Source: Solirubrobacteraceae bacterium | GTDB taxonomy: Bacteria; Actinomycetota; Thermoleophilia; Solirubrobacterales; Solirubrobacteraceae | Assembly: GCA_025455895.1 (NCBI GenBank) | Contig: JALOLQ010000177.1 | Coordinates: 1 to 11,212, forward strand | Direction: 5' to 3' | Length of the DNA: 11,212 bases | In this document: one piece after another, positions 5,601-11,212 of the stretch | Numbering within the stretch: position 1 is the first letter of the stretch | Layout: every line of letters starts with the position of its first letter | The notes under the pieces: model-generated | What the model was told of the DNA's origin: nothing | Databases searched by the model: none | What the model saw: the letters and a program-made list of their open reading frames with translations, nothing else | Position numbers and translations under genes: made by a program

Positions 5601-6993
5601 GGACCTCTCGCGCGGGACCGGCGAGCTGCTGGCGACCTACGGGCCGGACCTCGCCCTCGAGGCCGCGCTGCCGGGCATCGGAACGTGCAAGCTCGTGAAG
5701 TACGGCGGCAAGACGGCGATGCTGCGCCGCGCCGAGAAGCTCGGCGCGACGCGCGCGGGCCGGCTGCTGGCCAAGGGCCGCAAGGGCCTCGCGCCCGGCG
5801 ACGAGATCTCCGCGCTGCTCGCGCGCAAGCTCTGGGGCGTCGACGGCCTGATCGACAAGCAGCTGATCGAGTACGCGAAGGCCAAGAAGCTCATGATCGC
5901 CGTGCGCGACCGGAGCCCGGGGTCGATCCGCCGGCTGGCCGAGGGCATGCTCCCGAAGTGGGAGGCGGTCAAGGCCAAGAACGTCTCGCAGCTCGACGTC
6001 GACTGGCTGGGCTTCCACCCGTCGCATCTCGACACGGCGATGCTCAAGCAGATGCCCACGGAGGAGGCGATCAAGGCGAAGCTCCTCGACGCGGGCGTCG
6101 ACGAGGACACGTACTTCAACGTGCTGGCCCGCTACGACCAGCGCAAGAAGGAGTGGGAGGGCAAGGACCGCAAGGCGATGGAGGGCTACGAGGTCTCGGG
6201 GAAGATCCCCAAGCCCTCGGCCGAGGTCGGGCTCAACCCGCTCGACAACGGCATCCCGGCCGACAACGTCTTCGTCGACGTGGACTACGAGCTGGCGCGC
6301 GCGGGCAAGCCGGACAAGGCGGGGAACCTGCTCGCCGACACGACGGACGGCCTGCCGGCGATCCAGCCGCGCGCCTTCGAGAACGGCCGCTACCGTGCGA
6401 TGACCGGCGACATGGACCCGATCGCCTTCCTCGACGAGAACGGGATGGTCCCGGACGTCGAGCGGCGCAAGGAGATCTACCGCGACCTGGCCAAGATGGG
6501 CTTCCAGCACCCCGAGTCGCTGACCTGGGACAACGTCGTCGGTCGCGAGAAGTACCTGCGCGACTTCGATCTGGCGAACCTCGACGCCGACGCGCTGCTC
6601 GTCTACCTCCCGGACGGGACGCGCAAGGCCGGCTACTTCGACTCGCGCAAGAGCCGCCTCGACGAGACGCGCCTGCCTACGGGGGTGCGCAACGGCTTCA
6701 TGGCGATCATCGGCGTCAACATCGCCTTCAACGCCGCCGGCCCGACGCCCGGCGACGTGCCGCTCGTGCTGCCGCCCGAGAGCGAGCCGCCGCGCTTCAT
6801 CACGCCGGGAGGCAGCGAGGGCGCGATCCTGTCGAGCACCCCCGGAACACGGCTGATCCGCCGCAACCCGGACGGGACGTTCTCCGAGTGGACGCCGGCC
6901 GGCGGCTGGCAACCGTACGCGCTTCCCTCCGGCCAGACGCTGACGACCGTGAGACCCGGGTCGACATCAGCGACCAGTCCGCCCTCATCCTGA
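2689..6993 (+). CDS. Main open frame of the giant protein (PGRS-like beta-helix, beta-sandwich and toxin-like regions)
   Basis: This is the longest uninterrupted frame, 1,434 codons from a GTG at 2689. Residues 1-65 are beta-helix-like strands. Residues 66-365 are Gly/Asn/Asp-rich, broken by three rungs of the form GGAI(F/Y)..GE..I.G..F..N. Residues about 445-855 are Val/Thr-rich sheets with CARDB-like or Ig-like character (VTVTVALENVAGEEL; FSGHVKNLSPDEDVTVFV). Residues about 860-1100 are helical (AAAAAAFAREVRETG; LATYGPDLALEAALPGIG), like the pre-toxin region of polymorphic toxins. Residues about 1180-1345 form a soluble module containing YRAMTGDMDPIAFLDENG and MGFQHPESLTWDN. The last 14 residues (RPGSTSATSPPSS) follow the frameshift and are not native. 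Because no signal peptide is in frame, a product from this start would stay in the cytoplasm. The toxin-like label is inference; I identify no catalytic motif with certainty. Confidence 0.7.
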   Translation: MMAGPLVVATTVSLDADGRDVTFAGSSPNLDTSIPQSARDARVVKVTATGDLTLRGIDVEDGVLVGGAGSSGQTGADGTIGGTGADGGDAPGTATAPALAPPARGGCVLVESGGRLVLRSLALRRCQAAAGSGGSGGRAGDGGNGGRGAPGAAGLAGQNGGDGGTGGNGGNGAFGLDGATGGSGEGGAIFSTGELDILGVQFEDNLVRGGRGGFGGDGGDGGPGGGGGSGGNPGSGSATLGGNGGAPGTPGLARAGGDGGNGGAGRGGAIYAAGETSIVGATFTRNKAFGGRAGRGGYGGNGSEAALGVAGRVRVVPGPGDPACSLPNDTNHYRQCGQWGPSNTATPGGPGGLGGNGGDGLGGAVFFEGPQPPPLNSTSSANVVQGGANLEAECASATPWNGCAPGGSGGRIFTPACLVVGSQCARAPDGVAGVVGAVGRAADADVASDQSDGLTVTITYEGDDLPGYRLPLETPVPAQVTVKVSPLATSAVSGITFGESAVLFENEADRVRFTGTTPPAPFTLAPGASRTFDVTIIGESRGTTALRTSVSGEDALGRTAEAGDREVVQVGEDIRVGVTVEPDDVQLEVDETGTPIKKPVTVTVALENVAGEELTDVVLDLRTRVQTLIARNPLAPYPLQITALAGTDGAPDTPLTNETARAVEVGTLADGASKTLVFRADAADKARMEVRTDVTGQASGPRTVVGTDRTRLDIGQPKLLALTASGPTHGAVVAGGRWAFSGHVKNLSPDEDVTVFVRSQRRENVVEGQVSELGVPDACGAGVVRRLEPGERIPLEGVIATRPDGGTRGRVTLDVTGELHTFDASGLPIDVPVPPSGIVVAPGADERTVSIDLTDPIPPPFSVTEAAWLLTDSAARTLGQRVTGAQESAAAAAAFAREVRETGVVTYLQQLMTVIRTEAPEAFVRTRDELAATLQAFDDQLSSGQALAIADEALTKGIYQTEQAWQDATWEDLSRGTGELLATYGPDLALEAALPGIGTCKLVKYGGKTAMLRRAEKLGATRAGRLLAKGRKGLAPGDEISALLARKLWGVDGLIDKQLIEYAKAKKLMIAVRDRSPGSIRRLAEGMLPKWEAVKAKNVSQLDVDWLGFHPSHLDTAMLKQMPTEEAIKAKLLDAGVDEDTYFNVLARYDQRKKEWEGKDRKAMEGYEVSGKIPKPSAEVGLNPLDNGIPADNVFVDVDYELARAGKPDKAGNLLADTTDGLPAIQPRAFENGRYRAMTGDMDPIAFLDENGMVPDVERRKEIYRDLAKMGFQHPESLTWDNVVGREKYLRDFDLANLDADALLVYLPDGTRKAGYFDSRKSRLDETRLPTGVRNGFMAIIGVNIAFNAAGPTPGDVPLVLPPESEPPRFITPGGSEGAILSSTPGTRLIRRNPDGTFSEWTPAGGWQPYALPSGQTLTTVRPGSTSATSPPSS
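2884..3780 (+). repeat. Glycine-rich PGRS-like coding repeat region
   Basis: About 300 codons are dominated by GGDGGTGG, GGNGGNG and GGPGGGGG runs written with repeated GGCGGC-type bases. Three spacer blocks of about 80 residues each restart with (G)GGAIF/IY/VF followed by a short beta-strand unit. This resembles mycobacterial PE-PGRS glycine repeats and the glycine inserts of exported beta-helix proteins. Runs of this kind are prone to recombination and misassembly. Confidence 0.8.
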
Positions 6994-7553
6994 AGCCCGG
7001 CGCGCAGGCCTGGTTCAAGCCGGGCGACCTGCTCGTCATCGACCCGGGCGGACCGAACGAGGAGTACCTGACGGTCGCCGCGCTCGGCTCGATCATCGCC
7101 ACCGCGCCGCTGAAGAAGTCCCACGTCCCGGGCGAGATGATCGCCGTCGTCCCGCGCCCGGCCCCGGGCGTCCCCGGAGCCCCGGCGCCGTCCGCACCGC
7201 CCGCCTCCGCCGCGACCGCGGCGCCGAAGCCCCGCCTCTCGGCGGTGCGCCTCGCGAGGCGGACGTTCACGCGCAAGGCGGGCACGCGGCTCTCGTTCAC
7301 GCTCGATCGCGCCGGGACCGTGACTGCGGTCCTCACCCGCTCGGTCGCCGGACGGCGCAAGGGCAGGACCTGCTCCCGTTCCGCGCGCGAAGGGAGACGC
7401 TGCACGGTGCAGGTCACCGCGGGGACGAAGCGCTTCACGTCGAAGGCCGGAACGACCCGCGTGACCTTCGGCAGGGCCATGCGTCCCGGGACCTACGTCG
7501 CGCGGCTGAGCGCGGGCGCCAACACCGTCGTGCTGCGCTTCAGCGTCCGCTGA
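6951..7553 (+). other. Out-of-frame C-terminal segment of the giant protein
   Basis: This segment gives 200 residues without an acceptable start of its own. It opens with ETRVDISDQSALILKPG, which continues the main frame if one G is restored. Next is a small beta domain (GDLLVIDPGG, NEEYLTVAALG, IATAPLKKSHVPGEMIAV), common near the C-terminus of surface adhesins. A Pro/Ala linker follows (about residues 69-92). The last 110 residues are the Solirubrobacterales-style beta-sandwich (FTRKAGTRLSFTLDRAGTV; RPGTYVARLSAG; VVLRFSVR) with a Cys pair (TCSRS, RCTVQ). It is coding by composition and pattern but cannot be translated as sequenced. Confidence 0.72.
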
Positions 7554-7561
7554 CGACGGGT

Positions 7562-7643
7562 CGCACAGCGCGCGCCGACGGCCGATCTCCCAAGAAGAAG
7601 ATCAAGATCACGGTGACGCGGGCGGGGTACCGGACGCTCACGC
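7562..7643 (+). pseudogene. Possible remnant of a beta-sandwich domain
   Basis: After the stop at 7553 another plus frame reads RTARADGRSPKKKIKITVT followed by RAGYRTLTLTPGRAA. The text KKKIKITVTRAGYRTLTL looks like the last strands of an Ig-like tail domain of exported proteins in this group. It has no start of its own and runs into the opposing GerW-family gene. This is a suggestive trace only. Confidence 0.35.
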
Positions 7644-8024
7644 TCACGCCCGGCCGCGCCGCCCGCCGCAGCGCCCCGCCACGCGGACCAGGATCGCCGC
7701 CGCGACGGCGGCCGAGACCGCCGCGACCCCGACGGTCGCCGGGTCGGTGACGCGGCGAAAGCGCGCGCGCCCGTCCCGGATCTCGATGAAGCCGAGCGGG
7801 CGCGAGGCGCTGAGGCCTCCGCCGCCGCCGCCCTCGCCGCCGCCGTCGGGGGCCGGGCCGTGTCCGCCGCCGAAGGCCACGCGCGAGGTGGCGACCGGGA
7901 TCACGGTGACCCCGTCGCGTTCGACGGGGGCGCCGAAGACGGCGGTCGCTCCGGCGCGCGCGCCGGCCAGTTCGGCCAGGCGGGCGAGGAGCGCCCCGGC
8001 GGGATCGTGCGGGTCCTGGGTCAT
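7644..8024 (-). CDS. GerW (YtfJ) family protein
   Basis: This is a 126-aa protein. It shows the family pattern: VFGAPVERDGVTVIPVA at about residues 29-45, then VAFGGGHG, a glycine-rich linker (GGGEGGGGGG, about 61-70), and ASRPLGFIEIRDGRARF at 73-89. A single membrane span follows at about 97-115 (VGVAAVSAAVAAAILVRVA) and an Arg-rich tail. In Bacillus the family acts in spore germination, but actinobacterial members occur in non-sporulating species and their role is unclear. The ATG at 8024 is chosen because GGAGG (8033-8037) lies eight bases upstream; an ATG at 8045 overlaps the hydrolase stop as ATGA and is an alternative. It is the second gene of an operon with the hydrolase and converges on the giant gene. 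Confidence 0.85.
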   Translation of the reverse strand: MTQDPHDPAGALLARLAELAGARAGATAVFGAPVERDGVTVIPVATSRVAFGGGHGPAPDGGGEGGGGGGLSASRPLGFIEIRDGRARFRRVTDPATVGVAAVSAAVAAAILVRVAGRCGGRRGRA

Positions 8025-8041
8025 CGGGGGCACCTCCGGGG

Positions 8042-9586
8042 TCATCGATCGGGTGCGGTCTGGGGCAGGACGGTCCCGGCCATGGCCCGCCGGAACTCGG
8101 CGGGGCGCTCGAACAGCGGCCGGTGGCCGGCGTGGTCGATCATGATCAGCCGCTTGCGCGGCGCGCGCAGCTGGGCGAACCATTCCTGCGCGAGCTCCGC
8201 GCGGCCGCGGGCCTCTTCGGCGCCCTGCACGAGATAGACGGGCACCTCGAGCCTCGTCGCCTGCTCGCGGAAGTCGATCCGCTGGAGCTGCGGGTAGAGG
8301 ACGCTGAACGTGTCGAGGAACGCGGCGAGGTTGTGCAGCTGCTCGAGCAGCGTGTACTCCTCGACGAAGAGGTTCTCGGAGAAGCCGCCCTCGCCCTCGC
8401 TGTTGCCGGTGCGGTCGTAGGGGTAGACCTCGTGCTCGTAGGAGAGCGCCGACTCGTAGTCGAGGATGTTCGCGTACGGCGGCTCGCCGATCCGCGTCAG
8501 CGCCGAGACCACGTCGTCCTTGCCGTTCGCGCGCGCCCAGGCGAGGGTGTCCCGGTAGATCGCCCGGTCGGTCTCGCGCGGGCTGACCATCTGGCCGGTG
8601 CCGACCAGCGCCCGGTACAGGTCCGGCCGCTGCTGGGCGGCGAGCACGCCGAGGATCGTTCCCCACGACTGGCCGATCAGGACGATGCGGTCCTGATCGA
8701 AACGCTCGCGCAGGTACTCGCTGACCTCGATCACGTCGGCGACCGCGCGGTCGAGGGTCAGCGTCTCGGTCGGATCGAGCTGCGCGTAGGACTTCCCGGC
8801 GCCGCGCTGGTCGAAGGTGGCCATCACGACGTCGCGTTCGAGCGCCTCCAGGTGCAGGCGCATCGCGCCGAGCTCGCTGCCGCCGGGGCCGCCGGCGAGG
8901 AACAGCGCCACCGGGCTCCCGGTGCTGCGGCCGCGCAGCATGAGGGCGAGGTCATGGCCGCCGATCTCCACGCGCGTGAGCTCCGCGATGCTCCCGGCGA
9001 GCGGTTTCCCGCCGGGCCCGGTGATCGGGTCGGTGCTCGCGGGGCGCGCGACGAGCACGGCGAGCCCGACGAGCGCCAGACCGGTCAGCGCGGCCACGGT
9101 GCGCCGCGCGATCAGCCAGCCGCCCGGGCGCCGGTGCTCGGCGACCTGTGCCGGACGCCGCGCAGCGCCCGCGCCGAGCGCCGCCCCGAGCACCATCGGG
9201 AGCAGGACGAGCAGCGCGTGGACGCCGCGGCCGGTGACGAAGGCGATCAGCCCGTAGGGGCTCAGGTGGATCGCGTCGACCGTGGGACCGTCGGTCCCGA
9301 GCCGCACCAGCTCGAACACCGCGGCGAACAGGACCGGCGCCGCGAGCATCGCCCAGCGCGAGCGCAGCGCGAATCCGGCCAGCCAGCCGGCCGCGAGGCC
9401 GGCCAGCAGCGAGCCGATGCCCGCCGTGGCGGTGAGCGGGCCGCGGGGGGTCGCCAGCCCGAACGCGACCGCCGCGAGCACCGGCGCCGCCGCGGCGACG
9501 GTCAGGCGCAGCGGCCGGCGCTCCCAGGCCTCGCGCACCCGGCTCGAACCGGGCTTCGGCGTCATCGGCGGCGGCGAAAGGGCCAC
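8042..9586 (-). CDS. Membrane-anchored alpha/beta hydrolase (proline iminopeptidase-like)
   Basis: This is a 514-aa protein. Residues 1-27 are a basic cytoplasmic lead. Hydrophobic spans at about 28-45, 52-74, 78-95, 122-140 and 160-181 suggest about five membrane passes. The hydrolase domain starts near 200. It has the oxyanion segment AGGPGG (231-236, the HGGPG position), DQRGAGKS (259-266), the nucleophile elbow GQSWG with S307, a cap domain at about 330-440, and the C-terminal histidine in DHAGHRP (H488). The usual acid position after VQG is Glu (about E457/E458) rather than Asp. Relatives include prolyl aminopeptidases of the S33 type, but the substrate is unknown. The GTG at 9586 has AAGGA (9595-9599) eight bases upstream, better than the internal ATG at 9565. 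The stop overlaps the first possible start of the GerW-family gene, so the two are probably co-translated. Confidence 0.88.
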   Translation of the reverse strand: MALSPPPMTPKPGSSRVREAWERRPLRLTVAAAAPVLAAVAFGLATPRGPLTATAGIGSLLAGLAAGWLAGFALRSRWAMLAAPVLFAAVFELVRLGTDGPTVDAIHLSPYGLIAFVTGRGVHALLVLLPMVLGAALGAGAARRPAQVAEHRRPGGWLIARRTVAALTGLALVGLAVLVARPASTDPITGPGGKPLAGSIAELTRVEIGGHDLALMLRGRSTGSPVALFLAGGPGGSELGAMRLHLEALERDVVMATFDQRGAGKSYAQLDPTETLTLDRAVADVIEVSEYLRERFDQDRIVLIGQSWGTILGVLAAQQRPDLYRALVGTGQMVSPRETDRAIYRDTLAWARANGKDDVVSALTRIGEPPYANILDYESALSYEHEVYPYDRTGNSEGEGGFSENLFVEEYTLLEQLHNLAAFLDTFSVLYPQLQRIDFREQATRLEVPVYLVQGAEEARGRAELAQEWFAQLRAPRKRLIMIDHAGHRPLFERPAEFRRAMAGTVLPQTAPDR

Positions 9587-9742
9587 GTCCCACGTCCTTC
9601 CGGGTCATCGGTGGCTCCGGGACCAGGACGGTCCGTGAGGGAGGCCACCTGCGACCGACCCTACGGGCCGGCCGCGGTGCTGCCGACCGATGCGGGCCGC
9701 AGACCGGCGTGGTGGACTACGGACGCCGGGGCACGCACCGTG

Positions 9743-9748
9743 GATACT
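9743..9748 (+). promoter_or_regulatory. Candidate -10 box of the RTX-like gene
   Basis: GATACT matches the -10 consensus at four of six positions and lies about 28 bases before the GTG at 9776. No convincing -35 box is present. The 189-base divergent gap (9587-9775) must hold promoters for both this gene and the hydrolase operon; none is clear. Confidence 0.3.
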
Positions 9749-9775
9749 CCCGGGACACCCGTCCCGGAGGTCACC

Positions 9776-11209
9776 GTGTCCCGCCGCCGCACGCCGGTCG
9801 TCCTGTCGCTCGCGCTCGCCGCGCTCGCCGTCCCCGTCGCGCCCGCCGCCGCGGGCACGACGATCACCGACGGCGCCGAGACGATCACGATCACCACGAA
9901 CTACACGGCCGGGATCTCGGGCTCGCTGACGATCGACCCGAAGGGCGCCGGCACGGCAGACGACGTGCTCGTCGTCTCGGTGCTCGGCGACAGCGCCGTC
10001 AGCGGCTGCACCGCTGGCAGCCCGGCGACGACGCGGCTGTGCACGCTCGGCGTCGCGGACGACGTGATCTGGACGTTCGCCAGCCCCGCCTCGGCCGACA
10101 ACGCGGTCGTCGCCGACCTCGACCGGCCCGGCGTGCGGATGACGACGACGATGACCGCCGGCAGCTCGCTGCTCTCGTTCGACGGCACCGCGACGACCTC
10201 GAGCAGCCGGTTCCTCGTCAGCGGCGTGAAGCTCGGCAAGGGCGGCGCCGGCGACGACGCGCTCAGCGGGACCGGCAACGCGACCTTCGGGGATCTGCTC
10301 GAGGGCGGCGGGGGCGACGACGCGCTCACCGGGCTGAAGGGCTGGGACGTGCTGCGCGGCGGGGCCGGCGACGACGCGCTCGTCCCCGGCGAGGGGGGAG
10401 GCGGGACCGGCAGCGAGACCGCCGACGGCGGCGAGGGCACCCAGGACACGCTCTCGTTCGCCGACCGCAGCACGGGCTACGCGATCAGCTTCGACGGCGT
10501 CGCCAACGACGGCGCGCCCGGCCATCCGGTGCTGATCAGCGGCTTCGAGGCCGCGAGCGGCAGCGAGGGGAACGACACGATCATCGGCGACGCCGGCTTC
10601 AACCACCTCTACGGGCTCGGCGGGAACGACACGGTCGACGGCGCCGGCGGCGGGCACGACGTGCTCCGCGGCGGCGCGGGGAACGACACGCTCCGCGCCC
10701 GTGAGGCCTCGCCGCTGTTCGGCGACCTCGCCTGCGGGGGCGACGCCGACGTCGCCGTCGTCGATGTCGCCGACGTCGTCGCGCCCGACTGCGAGACGGT
10801 CGACCGCGCCGCGCCCCCGGCCGGGTTCACGCCCGCGGGCGCGCCGGACACCACCGCTCCGAGCGTCGTGATCGGCGGGCGCGCGAGCGTCACGCGCCGC
10901 GCGCTGCTCAAGGGCCTGGCGATCCCGCTCACGCCGGGCGAGCCGGTCACGCTCAGCACCGAGCTGCTCGTGACCGCGCGGCGGGTCGCGAGCGCGGCGG
11001 CCGCCGGCGACCTGGTGATCGCCGCCTCGCGCGCGCTGCCGGCGAGCGGGCCGGTCAGCGTGCGCCTGCGCCCGGCCGCCCGGCTGCTCGCGCGCGCCAA
11101 GCGTGTGACCGTCCGCGTGACGGCGACCGACGCCGCCGGTAACCGCTCCGTCGTCACGCGCAAGCTCAAGGTCACCGACCCGCGGCCGCCGGTGAAGCGC
11201 CGCCGCTAG
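9776..11209 (+). CDS. Exported RTX-like (hemolysin-type) calcium-binding repeat protein
   Basis: This is a 477-aa protein. A signal peptide (MSRRRTPVVLSLALAALAV, cleavage near APAAAG, residue 26) directs export. Residues 28-150 form a Thr-rich beta region with two cysteines (C78, C89). Calcium-binding nonapeptide repeats follow: KGGAGDDALSG (155-165), EGGGGDDALTG (176-186), RGGAGDDALVPG (194-205), GSEGNDTIIGD (262-272), GLGGNDTVDG (280-289) and RGGAGNDTLRA (298-308). The C-terminal part (about 355-477) is a beta-sandwich tail ending in TATDAAGNRSVVTRKLKV and an Arg-rich end, common in Solirubrobacterales surface proteins. Such repeats fold as a beta-roll on binding Ca2+ outside the cell. No enzymatic domain is seen, so it may be structural or adhesive. 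The GTG at 9776 is chosen for its GGAGG (9766-9770) and the signal peptide; GTG at 9740 is in frame but less likely. Confidence 0.88.
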   Translation: MSRRRTPVVLSLALAALAVPVAPAAAGTTITDGAETITITTNYTAGISGSLTIDPKGAGTADDVLVVSVLGDSAVSGCTAGSPATTRLCTLGVADDVIWTFASPASADNAVVADLDRPGVRMTTTMTAGSSLLSFDGTATTSSSRFLVSGVKLGKGGAGDDALSGTGNATFGDLLEGGGGDDALTGLKGWDVLRGGAGDDALVPGEGGGGTGSETADGGEGTQDTLSFADRSTGYAISFDGVANDGAPGHPVLISGFEAASGSEGNDTIIGDAGFNHLYGLGGNDTVDGAGGGHDVLRGGAGNDTLRAREASPLFGDLACGGDADVAVVDVADVVAPDCETVDRAAPPAGFTPAGAPDTTAPSVVIGGRASVTRRALLKGLAIPLTPGEPVTLSTELLVTARRVASAAAAGDLVIAASRALPASGPVSVRLRPAARLLARAKRVTVRVTATDAAGNRSVVTRKLKVTDPRPPVKRRR

Positions 11210-11212
11210 CTC

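Larger units (their letters stand above)
2481..7553 (+). pseudogene. Giant exported glycine-rich / toxin-like modular protein, split by two frameshifts
   Basis: Three open segments in two frames join into one coherent protein of about 1,689 residues. Segment 1 (2481-2672) encodes 64 residues: a run of six arginines, a hydrophobic core (PLATLVCLICALCGAA) and a signal peptidase site near AQA-A, then TITECTRAAVASAVAAGGS and TFAC. Segment 2 (2677-6951) continues directly with DGRIVMAGPLVV, the strand expected of a beta-helix N-terminus. Segment 3 (6951-7553) carries the C-terminal 200 residues. Removing one copy of a TGCG duplication at 2670-2677 restores the first join; adding one G in the GTGAG at 6949-6953 restores the second. 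The product would be secreted or surface-attached. The role is unknown; the modular layout resembles polymorphic toxins or adhesins. The breaks may be real mutations or sequencing errors; the sequence alone cannot decide. Confidence 0.75.

Noticed and set aside
6200..6500. Possible anthrax/ExoY-type adenylate cyclase domain suggested by TGDMDPIA
   Set aside because: The Lys-rich KSSDWGP-type catalytic motif that should precede it is missing, and a single DxD-like match is not enough.
5161..6912. Long minus-strand frame opposite the toxin-like region
   Set aside because: Its composition is typical of an antisense shadow (Leu/Arg/Val/Asp-rich), while the plus strand gives coherent protein.
7525..7559. 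CCGTCGT/ACGACGG hairpin across the stop of the giant gene as a bidirectional terminator
   Set aside because: The arms are 21 bases apart with poor inner pairing, and no T tract follows on either strand.
8123..9775. Plus-strand frame open across the hydrolase gene and continuous with the RTX-like gene
   Set aside because: The opposite strand encodes a clear hydrolase with catalytic motifs. The RTX-like protein has its own signal peptide and GGAGG at 9766-9770, so the upstream part is an antisense artefact.

Overview
The window is very GC-rich (about 70% or more by eye) bacterial DNA. It most likely comes from an actinobacterium of the class Thermoleophilia (Solirubrobacterales: Solirubrobacter, Conexibacter or a relative). 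The strongest pointers are two exported proteins with the Arg/Thr-rich beta-sandwich tails common in that group, an RTX-like calcium-binding protein of the type abundant there, and probable leaderless starts. The taxonomic call is inference from protein style, not a database match.

Layout. Positions 1-108 (-) hold the first 36 codons of a MOSC-domain protein that runs off the window. A tRNA-Thr(GGU) at 175-247 (+) runs straight into seven TTGC repeats. From about 330 to 2371 there is a small accessory block, all on +: a RelE/Gp49-type toxin (459-887), its XRE-family antitoxin (942-1256) with its own predicted internal promoter and operator-like inverted repeat, a 78-aa protein of unknown function (1387-1623), a perfect 15-bp stem-loop (1685-1724), and an HNH endonuclease with an unrecognised N-terminal half (1838-2371).

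Positions 2481-7553 (+) hold the remains of one giant exported protein of about 1,690 residues when repaired. It has a signal peptide, a Gly-rich PGRS-like beta-helix region, beta-sandwich repeats, a helical polymorphic-toxin-like region, a further small beta domain and a Solirubrobacterales-type C-terminal domain. As sequenced it is split by two frameshifts: a tandem TGCG duplication near 2670-2677 that separates the signal peptide from the body, and a one-base loss near 6949-6953 that cuts off the last 200 residues. Its predicted promoter (2446-2474) places transcription start on the ATG, which supports a leaderless mRNA.

A two-gene minus-strand operon faces it: a multi-membrane-span proline-iminopeptidase-like alpha/beta hydrolase (9586-8042), then a GerW/YtfJ-family protein (8024-7644). 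Divergent from the hydrolase is a complete exported RTX-like protein (9776-11209, +).

No stretch over 300 bases lacks a gene. The larger gaps (248-458, 1624-1837, 9587-9775) hold the TTGC array and hairpin, the 15-bp stem-loop, and a divergent regulatory region respectively. No integrase, transposase, CRISPR array or rRNA was seen.
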